Shown: positions 42,491 to 54,100 of the stretch, one piece after another | Layout: each line of letters opens with the position of its first letter | Position numbering within the stretch: the stretch's first letter is position 1 | Assembly (NCBI GenBank): GCA_902728285.1 | Contig: CACVBU010000869.1 | Span: 163,229 to 227,228, forward strand | Length of the DNA: 64,000 nt | Reading direction: 5' to 3' | Source: Clytia hemisphaerica | Lineage: Eukaryota > Cnidaria > Hydrozoa > Leptothecata > Clytiidae | Notes under the pieces: generated by a model | Told to the model about the DNA's origin: nothing | Seen by the model: the letters and a program-made list of their open reading frames with translations, nothing else | Database searches by the model: none | Program-made: the position numbers and the translations under genes

Positions 42491-43304
42491 TAAAGTAAGC
42501 GCTAATAAATATGCTTCATAGCATTATTGTTGAGTCTTTTCCCAGGGGAATTAAATCTCTTATTTCAATCAAGCAACGCTATCGAGCTAAAATTTCAATT
42601 TCGACTGACATGAAAAGGCTTATTTTTTGTTGATATTACAAAGGTTGATGTTGGCGGGAGATAAAAATTGCTTCGAGAAGTTTTCTCAAAAGTGATGTAC
42701 AGACTACTGACCTTTATGCCTAGTAAGTGAGATACTTTTTGTGTTCTCTGTCTTTCATTTCAAAGTTTTCCTTGTTTTTCAAATCTTAATATTTTAATTA
42801 ATTAAAATACTCACGAATGGGGCGTAAAGATACCTCCGTTACCCCCTTAGAGGGACCTGTTTATAGTTGTTGTTGTATATATATTTGGAAATCTATATAA
42901 GCTTATTGTGAGATGAGAAAAGCTGGATAGTACGGTCTAAGATTATACAATTCCCGAAGAGAGCCACGTCGCGCTGGAAAATTTAGCCAAAATTTATCGT
43001 TTGAGAAATTAACTTTGGCCTGAAAACACTCTCTATTATGGGAAGAAGTTCAACCGTGGCTGTGAGACAGTGGTATCCGTAGGATGCGTCTGACCTGATC
43101 CAAAGTCAATAGTTTTTTCTTTTTACTATATACAACTTTATATTATTTACAGATTCTGAATGCAGCTAAAATGGAAATATTTTGGGTAAAACTCGATTTC
43201 GCGGAAATTGCCGAGAATTAGCCACGCCTTTCATTCGTTTGTTGACGCATGTGCCAAGAGGAACCGCTTACAAAAATCCATACAAAAGGTTTGAAAAGAT
43301 TATT
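42491..43304. other. Intergenic, no gene recognised
   Basis: A stretch near 43040-43075 (CACTCTCTATTATGGGAAG..CTGTGAGACAGTGGTAT) resembles the end of the ACACCCCTGT element family and suggests an older fragment. Confidence 0.35.
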
Positions 43305-43477
43305 ACACCCCTGTCTCACAACCCCGGTGAAACTTTTTCCCACATGGGGACGAAATCAAATTCAATTCCCCAGCGGGATGAAATTGTAGGGTATTTTATT
43401 ACCACCGGGGACGAGATTTTGGCCGAATTTTCCAGTTGGGTTGGGGTCCCAGTGGGTCTGTGACACAAGGGTATAAA
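43305..43477. mobile_element. MITE of the ACACCCCTGTYTCA family
   Basis: Begins TTACACCCCTGTCTCACAAC and ends GGTCTGTGACACAAGGGTAT. The interior holds CCCCAGCGGGATGAAAT and similar words shared with 20897 and 57897. Confidence 0.75.
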
Positions 43478-44121
43478 TTCATGAGCTCCCTATCAGCGGT
43501 AAGTTTTCAGCATTTTGATGAATGTATGTGACAAGTTGTTCAAACCCTCTCAAATTTTACAGTATGTTTTATTCAGCCTTCAACAACTTCAGAACTTTCT
43601 ATCTTTTTGTAAAATCGATTAAAGAATCTGACTCGATGCTTAATCTTCGTCAAGGGTTTTATTATTCGGGGTGAGAAATCTTACCCCTCAGGGTTTGAAG
43701 CCATAAAAAGCCTCCAAAGTGTTTTTAGAAAAGGTTTCTCAATAAAATTCAAATTCTGAGTAACTTCTCAGTCCTGACACCAGCACCATCGATTTGTCAA
43801 ACTATAATTTCAAATTACGGTTTGGCTAAAATCAAAGGTGTGAAGAGTTTGTCGCCCTTCAGGTATTAGGCAAAAACCAGACTAAAGGCTAAAATTGCCC
43901 ACTCGAGGAGGTTTTCCTCCTCGGTGGTTCATTTGACAATTCCCTTGGGAGTTAAAGAGAACAATAGAGCCAATATTATTCCTCTAAGATTATTTTTTTA
44001 GTTTTTCAGGTCGAAGTGTAAGCCGATACAAAACTTGATTACTCAACAATACGAATAAATCAGAAAGTGTGACGACGGATCTAAAAGCATACCAGGGAGG
44101 AAGAGTCGCACCCAATGAAGT

Positions 44122-45152
44122 ATAAGCCCGAACGAGGGGTAAATCACTTCGAAAAAAGCGTACGAAATGATTTTTGATTTTTGATTTTTTTGTGATTTTT
44201 TGATCTTTTCTGTGATTTTTTGATTTTTTTGTGATTTTTTTGTGATTTTTTGATTTTTTTGTGATTTTTTTGTGATTTTTTGATTTTTCTGTGATTTTTT
44301 TGTGATTTTTTGATTTTTTGTGATTTTTTTGTGATTTTTTGATTTTTTTGTGATTTTTTTGTGATTTTTTGATTTTTTTGTGATTTCTTTTTGATTTTTT
44401 GATTTTTTTCTGTGATTTTTTTGTGATTTCTTTTTGATTTTTTAATTTTTTTCTGTGATTTTTTGATTTTTTTGTGATTTTTTTGTGATTTTTTGATTTT
44501 TTTGTGATTTTTTGATTTTTTTGTGATTTTTTTGTGATTTTTTGATTTTTTTGTGATTTTTTGATTTTTTTTGTGATTTTTTGATTTTTTTGTGATTTTT
44601 TTGTGATTTTTTGATTTTTTTGTGATTTTTTTGTGATTTTTTGATTTTTTTGTGATTTTTTTTTTTTTTTGTGATTTTTTTTGTGATTTTTTGATTTTTC
44701 TTGTGCTTTTTTTGTGATTTTTTGATTTTTTGTGATTTTTTTGTGATTTTTTTGATTTTTCTGTGATTTCTTTTTGATTTTTTGATTTTTTTCTGTGATT
44801 TTTTTGTGATTTCTTTTTGATTTTTTGATTTTTTTCTGTGATTTTTTTGTGATTTCTTTTTGATTTTTTGATTTTTTTCTGTGCTTTTTTTGATTTTTTT
44901 GTGATTTTTTTGTGCTATTTTTGCTTTTTCTGTGCTTTTTTGTGATTTTTTGATTTTTCTGTGATTTTTGTGTTTTTTTTTGTTTTTATTTTTTTGTGAT
45001 TTTTTTGTGATTTTTTGATTTTTTTGTGATTTTTTGATTTTTTTGTGATTTTTTTGTGATTTTTGATTTTTTTTGTGATTTTTTTGTGATTTTTCTAAGA
45101 AGTGTACGAGATTTTTTCGAGTAATTTACCCCTCGAGCCCGAAGAGCTAGAA
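44122..45152. repeat. T-rich tandem array enclosed by inverted ends
   Basis: From about 44168 to 45095 the plus strand is almost entirely TGATTTTTT/GTGATTTTT units of variable length. The array is flanked by inverted sequences: AGCCCGAACGAGGGGTAAAT..CGAAAAAAGCGTACGA at the left and TCGTACACTT-type inverse at the right, ending ACCCCTCGAGCCCGAAGAGC. The outermost words resemble the AGCCCGAAGGGCTAGA termini. It has the appearance of a MITE whose interior has become a simple-sequence array. The Lys-rich minus-strand ORF inside is a by-product. Confidence 0.85.
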
Positions 45153-45276
45153 TAAAATAAAATTTGTCTAATTTCAAAATTATGATGTAATCAAGCCAAA
45201 TCGACCAATCAGCGTTCTGAACAACGATTTGATCAGTTGACTAACTCAGTTTTAAAGTTGACTCTCTTTTATTCAA

Positions 45277-45505
45277 CGTTCTACTATTCGATACGCTCCA
45301 TTATTTGATAATATTGAAAGCCACCGTCATCAAGTAACTCATAAACGATGTTCTACTATTCGATACTCCCTTATTCGATAATATTGAAAGTCACTGTCAA
45401 CAAGAAACTCTCATAAACGACGTTCTACTATTCGATACTCCCTTATTTGATAATATTGAAAGCCACCGTCAACAAGTAACTCATAAACGACGCTCTACTT
45501 TCTAA
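45277..45505. repeat. ~73-bp tandem repeat, three copies
   Basis: Unit: GTTCTACTATTCGATACTCC..TTGATAATATTGAAAGCCAC..AACTCATAAACGAC. Three consecutive copies with substitutions and small indels. Confidence 0.85.
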
Positions 45506-45699
45506 TAGACCTTTTCATAAATTACCAAGCCCCCTTGTAGATCGAATGACCACTGTGTTAACATTTAGGAATACGCATTCAGCAAACTTAGAAATCAGTA
45601 GTCACTCGAGTGACTTAGGGCAAGTCTCAGAAACCTAACAGTTTACCCTAAGTTTTCGCTACCAATAGCAGCCAGATTCAGAGATCCACTTAGGGCTCT

Positions 45700-46225
45700 A
45701 AATTACCTCTACACCTTAAGGTTTCAGGACCCGGTTGTTACGTAATTAAATATTAACCTAAAAATTAATTATTAAAGAAATTGTAATCATGACGTCATAA
45801 TTTGATCGAATTTGGTGACGTAATGAATCGTATAATCACTAAAATATTAAAAATACATGTCCAATCTTTCCTAAATTTGAACCAAAGATGCATCTAACTG
45901 AAATCTACCTTTTTGAAAAAAAAAATTTGGAAAAATTTGATGACGTCAGCAAAAAATTGCATTTTTCGAATTTTTTAATTTTTTGCTGACGTCATCAAAA
46001 TTTTCAAAATATTTTTCATTGAAAAGTTTGGCACCGTTAAGATGCATCTTTGGTCCAAATTTGAGAAAGATTTGACATGTACTTATAGAGTTAGAGCTAC
46101 TTTACGATTTATGACGTCATAATTTGATGACGTCATAATTCACACTTTCTTTAATAATTAATTTTTAAGTTAATATTTAATTACGTAACAACCGGGTCCT
46201 GAAGCCTAAAGGTATAGGTCATCTA
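45700..46225. mobile_element. Palindromic element with five TGACGTCA octamers
   Basis: Outer arms TTTCAGGACCCGGTTGTTACGTA... (left) and TACGTAACAACCGGGTCCTGAA (right) are near-perfect inverses for more than 60 bp. A second, central palindrome lies at about 45938-46005. TGACGTCA octamers are at 45790, 45941, 45987, 46112 and 46128. It is AT-rich with no ORF. Confidence 0.8.
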
Positions 46226-46377
46226 AAAATCCATAAGTGAATTCCTGAAAATGGGTGCTATTGGTCGCGGATTCGGGATTTGTGATTTTAAAAATCTAGA
46301 CACGCCCTAACTCACCCGAGCATTCTCGCACAAAGACTCAGAACAGTTCTAGAAAAATTAGAGGAAATTGTAGTAAC

Positions 46378-46588
46378 AATAGACTTTTTCATAAATTACG
46401 TCACGAACATCGCTTGCCTCGTATTAAAAAAAAAAACCATGGTGATTATGGTCCCTTGAGAGATTAAATGATTTTTTTATGAATGGGAAGTAGTTTTGAT
46501 AAAATCCACTAGGAGTTAATCAACATGGCAATAATTTCAAAACGAGGCAGGTGTTGCTCGCAACGTAATTTATGAAACGGTCTATCAA
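46378..46588. mobile_element. MITE, ATAGACYTTTTCATAAATTACG family
   Basis: The left end ATAGACTTTTTCATAAATTACG and right end CGTAATTTATGAAACGGTCTAT are inverted. The interior matches 42308-42490. The same terminal word also occurs singly at 45508 (ATAGACCTTTTCATAAATTA), framing the palindrome at 45.7-46.2 kb. Confidence 0.8.
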
Positions 46589-46899
46589 TAGCAAAGGATT
46601 CTATTACGTAAATCACTATTCTTGATAACGTACGAAACACCGATTCGCAATATATTTACGCAATTAGCAAATGTACCATTACAACAAAACATTAAAATAA
46701 GGTATATTTATACACGATTTTGTGCAAACTTTCATCATCATCTTTCCAGATTTAATTTTTACACTTTCATTTTGATCAAAAATACAATCATACCCTATTT
46801 TAAAAGACTTATTACTAACATATTTACAGTTTATATTACCATTTTGGTCAAATTATCTTTGGAGTATTCCAGAATTAGTTAACCCTACTATATGTTGAG

Positions 46900-47780
46900 A
46901 ATGTGTAAGTCGGTGTTTTTTTAGAATGTACCTGATGGACTTTTCACAGATCTTTAAAATCATCTTTTTCGCGATATCTTCTTTGATGTTAGGAATTTTC
47001 GGACCTTATTTTCAGAGAAATTACGTATTTTTCCACGAGGATTCCAATGATATAAGTTTCGAAGTAATTTGGGACGAAATATTCCGGAAAATCAAGATTT
47101 TCTGATTTTTACTATAGTAGTTTTTTAAAACGGTTTTATCATCTAAACTCTTCGGAAATCTACTGTTGATACCATAAACTTTCAAATTTAAATTTAAGGA
47201 GTAGAAAATGATGAAGAATTCCACAATTTTCGATTTCGGGTGACATAAAAAGTGGAATATTTCATCCTATGTCACTCTTTCGGTAAATATATTGCTATTT
47301 CCTGAAAGATACACTCTTTACTATTACACTCATGTAGTTTTCATCCTCAAAATAATATCCATTAGTTTTTAAAACATTCTTTCGGACAACCCGTTTTTTA
47401 TCAATAATTTTGGAATATCTCATCCTTTTCTACTTCTTTCATCATTGTGCTTACATTTTCTAATAGTTTACATGGTACACTATGTGAGAGTATAATTTCA
47501 AGACGGGATCTTTCATAGATGATGAGTAATTAACTGTGGGATTTTTCATCTATCCGCACATAAGAAAGCTCTCACCTCCTAATTTTGTCCTTAAATTGTA
47601 GCTGTTCAACTCATCCAATTAAAGCCGGACTAAAAAAATCGGAATATTTCATCCTATCTCTTTTTCTCAAAATAAATTGAAACACTCATGTAAAGGTTTT
47701 CATTAAGAAAGGTTGCCTTAAACATGAGATACCCTAAAAAGACAATTTGGTACATTCTAAAAAAAACACCGACGTAACTT
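46900..47780. mobile_element. ~880-bp element with ~28-bp terminal inverted repeats
   Basis: Ends: GTAAGTCGGTGTTTTTTTAG AATGTACC and its inverse GGTACATTCTAAAAAAAACA CCGACGTAAC. The interior repeats a GGAATATTTCATCCTAT-type word at least four times (about 47250, 47410, 47515, 47640) with spacing of 100-160 bp. No transposase ORF. Confidence 0.75.
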
Positions 47781-48149
47781 CTAGGGTGGTTTGGAAAATA
47801 AAAGAATTCAAGGGGGCTCATTTTTCAAGTGTAAAATCAAAGGTCAGCATTAAAATGAGAAGCAAGTTCCAGGGTATTTAGAAAAATATGACATCCTGGA
47901 ACTAGAATTAACATTAATTTGGAACAAGTCAACCCAAATTTTTTTTGGCTTCCATACATAAAACGTAGTTAAATTAAAAACTAAAACTGATCTTGTAAAA
48001 AATGAACTAGCCCATTTTCTTTCTAACGGCTTAACCCTTTTAGAATAAATATTCATTCACCTAGCTCCAGTAATTGTGGTTTTAAGCTGCGTAGACTTCA
48101 CGTAAAAGTCAAGCAATAATAATTCAAAATAAATTAATATTTAGCAAAT

Positions 48150-48155
48150 TTTATT
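48150..48155 (-). terminator. Candidate polyadenylation signal, dynein IC-like gene
   Basis: On the minus strand AATAAA lies a few bases beyond the TAA stop at 48162. It is unusually close to the stop, so another signal further on is possible. Confidence 0.4.
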
Positions 48156-48161
48156 ATCAAT

Positions 48162-51100
48162 TTATCGTCCAACATTTTCTCCATTTTCTTGATTCGTTTG
48201 ATCGTTATTTTCTTCCATAGTATCATCAGAATTTGGTGATACCGCACTGCTGACCACTTTCGATAGCCAGCCATCATTCTGAAAATAATAATTCAAATTA
48301 ACGTCAGTTTATTCCAGGAACTCTAATATTTTTCAAGCTAGACAGGAGAATCCATCTTTTTTATTAAATCTGATGTATAGTTTATTCATTTCGCCATCAG
48401 TATATAAATAAAGAAATTATCATATGGATCTCCAGGCTACTTATAAGTGTGCGATGTCAACTAAAGGGAAAGAATGCGCAACTACAGCACGGCTGGACTG
48501 AGCACATCTCACTTACCCCAATAATATTTACTGCCATGGGTGGCATGGTATAATTTGCAGTGGAAACAAGAATGTCTGTAGCTTTAAATAGTCAAATATC
48601 ATTGAATGTATTTTTGGTTGAAAATTCGAAATTTTTAACGGTTAAATTTGCGATTGCAAAAATTGAGCTTTTTTTCTACTTATGCTACAACGTTTATCTT
48701 CGGAAGATAAGGGTCCAAAAAATCTCCAAATTTATGACTCGCCTTAATAGCAGCTTGATTGAGGTTCATTTCACGAAGTTGATAAATGGTCACGTGACCT
48801 TCACAATCACCCACCAACAACGCCTGTATGGATTTGAAATAAAAAGAATAATTAAAGGACATTATTTAACGCATCCCCTTACTATTTGCTTACACAGCAT
48901 TTTTAAACAAAAGAAAGTACATTTATCTCCCCCTCCTGAACCACGTGACCAAAATGGGTGCTGGGTATGTGTGGATGGTAAGGGACGGTCAGTTTTTTAA
49001 CCTTCCAAAGTCTCTCTAAGGGTCGGAAAATTCACGATTTTTAGGAAATTTTTTGATTTCCAGAGAAAAAATTGTGAAAAAGTCTCTCTAAGGGTACCAC
49101 TTTTTTCAAAAATCGAAGAAAAATTTTCCAAAAAGTCTCTCTAAGGGTCACCCAGAGGAATGGAAAGAGATGGAAAAACAACTTTTCTGATTACTCAAAG
49201 TTCAACGATCACTTCTATTGAAAATTCTATTGTAAAAATGTTGATTAGTAGTGCAGTCTTAATGTGCCAAAAGTCATTAACATTGTGCACAAAGGCGTAC
49301 AAGCATGAGACTTTGCACAATTGTAGTTTAGGGGTCAAAAATGGATTTGAATCTCAGACCCAAACAATTGGCACATGTTTGTGTATTTTACAGAACAGAA
49401 CAGGACAGGTATAAAAAAAAACAAACGTGTATGGGTCGATTTCTGATTTCTGCAGGTTTTTTAACGCTGCGTGGTGATCCGTGGCAGGTTCCATGAATTT
49501 TGTTCATAAGACATTCGTATTTTACGGCGGAAGAGGGTCGACATTGTGTTCAACAAAAGAGTTTTTTTCTCCAACTACTTTTCTAAATAACCGTCGAAAA
49601 ATTCATTAGCAATCACGTTCAAAAACCGAAAACGGAAGATCAGATTTTTTAAGAATCTTTTAAGGCTTTTGTAAGTGCTAATTTGATAAAAAAGGAAATG
49701 CTAATTTGATACAAGTGAACACTTTTTTAAATGAAATTTATATTAGCCTTTTCTTTACGTCGCTGAGATGAAACAGTACAAAGTATCATAAAATCAGCCG
49801 TTTATATCGACCTTTTTCCTGGTCCCTCATAACGAACACTTATAAATAAGGAAGTATTTCTAACCCGAACATTTCTAGATCTCGCATGTTCGAGTTATAG
49901 AGACTCCACCGTAAGTATCATAGCCCGGAAACCTAACGATGAAAAACAGTTTTCCGAACCTTTTTTTATAGATCTGATTGGCGATGAACTCAGAAATGTT
50001 TTGATCGGCAGAGAATTTGATTGGCTTAGAAGACTCGAGAACGTAATTACTTTTGGGAAGGGTTTTGATGTTTTTTTCGATTAAAGATTTACAAATTATA
50101 TTTATTTCAAATTAAATGAAATCCATTTTTAAACATTGGTAAACATTTTAGGGTCAGTGATCATGTAAATCTTGAGAGGGTGCTGTGCACGAAGGGTTTA
50201 TGAGCAACATAAGTATCTTGCTTTGACGCTTTTTCTAAAATGGCTTAAAATTGGACACAATAAAAACCGACAAAAACCTCTTTCTCACACGATATCGTTA
50301 AAAATGACACTTGAATAATATTACATCTTGTAAATTTGAAATAATGAGAAAAGTTAATTCACAGATCAACGTTAAGTTAAAATGTCAATGCCATGAAAGG
50401 GCCTTTGAAAAAAAAGAGGACATGAATGCAAATTTTGGCGATTGGTTAGGATAAGATTTTAGACGGAGATTTTATTTGGCAAATGATCAATTTTCTAAAA
50501 TTTAGCGGAGATTTTAATAGCCCATACCTTATCGGGGAAAACTTCGTCGAGGAAAAGTGACGAAATTTTGGCCAAGTGAGGAATATTTTTCCCCGACGAA
50601 AATTTCCCCCGGCCTTAATGCGTTTACCAACTACCAGCAAGTGACGAATATTTTTCCCCGACGAAAATTTTCCCCGACGAGGTTTTCCCCGATAAGGTAC
50701 TAGACGTCACACGGCTTTTTCTCTTCTTCGCAGTGATGACTATTCCACTTTGCGACTTTTTCGAATGTTTGGATGCCAGGTTTTCGGGCTCCAAATAGTC
50801 GATTTTTTGACGTCGCTTTAAACTTTAGAAAATCATATAATCATGAGATAATTTTGAGCGTATTATTTAAAGACTTTAAAATATTTAAACTAGCAATTAG
50901 CTGTCGCTATGAATGCCCCGCCGATAGCAGATATTAGCCCAGAGGAACTTAGTCATGAAGAGAGCAAGGGAATCATAATCAGACTATAAATTGGTGAAAT
51001 GAGTCTTCATAAAAAGTGCTCAATGTTACTAGAGCTGTTTAAAGTTAAGAAGCACGAGCCGATGCGGTTAAAATTTTCTCAGTAAGATCCATACATAACG

Positions 51101-54100
51101 AAAGTGTCAATCCAAAAAAACATGTTTAATCTACCCTTTCTGATGCAAAGTGACTTAAATTAAAACCATTACAGGTTTCGCAACATATTAAGAACTAGAA
51201 TGATATCAAAGTTGATTTTCTTCAATCACAAGATAAAAATCTAATAAAAATCCCTTTTGAAAACCCAAACATAAGAATGTGTACTGTGAAACTGAAAGTG
51301 CTTCCCTTTCATAAAGAATATACATAATGCAGATTAAAAGGTGAATTTGAAAATGAAATTGAATATAATTTCAGTCATTTGATTTGAAATTTAAAAAGTA
51401 AGTAACTTTGGACTGGTGGCATACTGTAGATATAATTTATTTGTATCAAAGGTTACTGAAAATTATCTGAAAAACTTTAACAATCTTTATACGTGTTTCT
51501 GCAAAAAGTTTTCAGTTAGAATAAAATTTCTTCATGGTTACTAAAGATATGAATTTGATAGTTGCTCTCAAAATTGCCAGGGGAATTTTCAGATACCGTG
51601 TCCTGTTGTAACCACCGTCAACATGGTTAAAAACTTTTCACTTCACAGGTAGGTACAACATTGTGTTTGTATTTTATTGGACGTCTGGTTCTAAAAAGTC
51701 AAAAAGTTTGTTCAGATTTGATTTGAGCAAAGTATACTCCTGCGTTCAACATCAATACGGTACAATGTGCCGTGGGGGTATTAGTAGAGAGAGTGTTCGA
51801 GTCTGTTCATAATATGAGGCTGAAAATCTTCGGCGTACATTACATATCGAAGTACCGTTCTGACACAGTGACATAAACAGCATTTTCAAAGTTTGCTTTT
51901 TAAGCTTCAATATTGGCGTAAAGAATTATTCACAAAATAGCATCAAATACTTCATAATCCATCGTTTTCGGCTTTTTTTCCGCTTCTGTTTACATTTTTC
52001 TGCTCGCTGCTTCCCATGCACAACCATTTTTTTTTGCTGTAACACTGTGCTTCAAATGTCCACGAGAATGAATCAGTTCATGTTAGTCATAGTATATTTT
52101 CATTGGCATGTCTCACTCACTAAACCTTTTGTAAGAAACTCGATGTTGGTACCAGTTTTTGGCACGTTTTGGCGCAAGGCTTACTCTTTGAAAAATTACT
52201 TTCGGCGCATGCAATATCCATATAATTATAGGGTACTCTGGGTTTTGTCTTTCCACCAAAAATTTCAATTTAATTTCCTTCAAAATGAAATCACTATATA
52301 GGTAAACAATATGAATTAACGGTCAATTTCCCTTTTGTCTATGCCTTTATAATATCAGCAGGGTTTCGTTAGAGCAGCGCATAACACTCTGTCTGTGTGT
52401 GTGTAGTAACAAACTGTCATTGAAGATGTCCATCGTCCATTCTGACAATTGTATAAGGTTTGATCTAATATCAGTAGTTTGATAGTTATTCATTCAGTAG
52501 CAAACAATGTCCCTCAAGTAAATCCAGTTGAGCAACTACGTTAAAAAGATATTAACCAAGCAAAAATAAAATCTTGTGTGCTGTTTGTGAAAGCTTTTAG
52601 CTGTGTGGACTGGCAGTGCAGACGGGAAGCTACCTTCTCTGTCCGTGCATAGCTAGGAAATCAATACAAGTAGCAGCAAAAGAGATATCGCGCGCGAACA
52701 TTTTTTAACCGCGCGCGGCCCGCTCAGAATCGGAAGAAACAACATGAATCTGAATCATGAATATTTTTCTGGCGAGCAGGTCCGCTACGTGAAGCAACAA
52801 AAGCCCCTGCGGGGCAATAAATTGAAAATGAAGATTAAAAGTGAAGGAGAAAAAAATGAAGATTCTTTCTACTGGACCAAAAATCTTGAATCTCGACTTT
52901 TTTCGATTAGGCTGTAACATCCACTAACAAATTGGTGCTTATATATACCATACTACCTGCGGTTTCGAACGAGGTCTGGATTCAAACTAAAAATCGATGT
53001 GTTCAGAATTTCCATATATGTTCCACGACCAAAATTTACAGCCCTCAGCCCTAGGCTAAAATGACCAAAAATGGCAATGTAACAAATTGTACAGACAAAA
53101 GAAAACCTTTAAAGGCTTAATCTATTATTACAGCCGTAGTTCATTTGTGTCAAAGAGTATGGCCATGTTCAGACGTTGCGGTTTCGGCAACACTTCGGTA
53201 TGGTATTTGTTACGGATAGGAAGGGTTGATACTCATTTCGGAACGAATTCAGTTCCGTTCCGATCAAGACAGTGGAGCGAAAGCGTTTCGACCTGTTATG
53301 AAATATCATGGTTGTGAGGGACAAATTTCCCGAGGTCAATTTTGAAATTTTTCGAAATTTCCCGAGTGCAATGAGGAAAATTTAAAACATTTCGAAACTT
53401 GACGGAGGGTAATTTATCCAGAATTTCACGAAAACAAGCATGGCATTCCTGGTTAATCTCAGGGTTTGAATTGAAATTCTATAAGCCTTCAAAGTTAGTA
53501 AGAAATTCGAAAAAGGTGACGAATTTCCAAAGGATGGAAATTTCACTTTTGCGGGAAATAACAAAATCTAGGAGGGAAATCACGAAAGCTAGGAGGGAAA
53601 TCACAAGTTCGCAGGAGATTAAAAATTAACGTAAGCAAAAAAGTCAATCAAATTTCAATCAGCCATGAGATTAGCTTTGTAACGTCTTGTTTTTTGACGT
53701 TCACACAGAGTTTCCGAACCGTCTCGGATGTATAGGGTTTATAAAGGTCAGTGAATATGACCACTGAGCTTTACGTAAACCCTGGGCCAAGTTTCTCAAT
53801 TCCGGCCAAGCAAAATCTTTTGATTGGAGTATTATTTGAAAATGGTACCCTATATTTACAAATCTGTATGGGTGCAATAGCACCGAGAGCGCTAGAACTA
53901 CTTTTCTTTGAATACTTGTGATGTAGCGCCGTTGGACGTTAGGCAAAATCTTAACACTACAAAAGGCTTCTTTGCGGGTACCACTTTCAGAAAAACTTCG
54001 ATCAAAGATCATAGTGTTTATAAAGGTCTGTGCATATGACCCTGATAAAACCAAACTCAAACATTTTGTAGTGTCGGGGTCGTTAGATGTATTCATGATA

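Noticed and set aside
44986..45177. Lys/Ser/Gln-rich ORF on the minus strand
   Set aside because: It is the complement of the T-rich array and has no sequence complexity.
45277..45505. CRISPR-like array
   Set aside because: Direct tandem repetition without unique spacers, in a eukaryotic genome.
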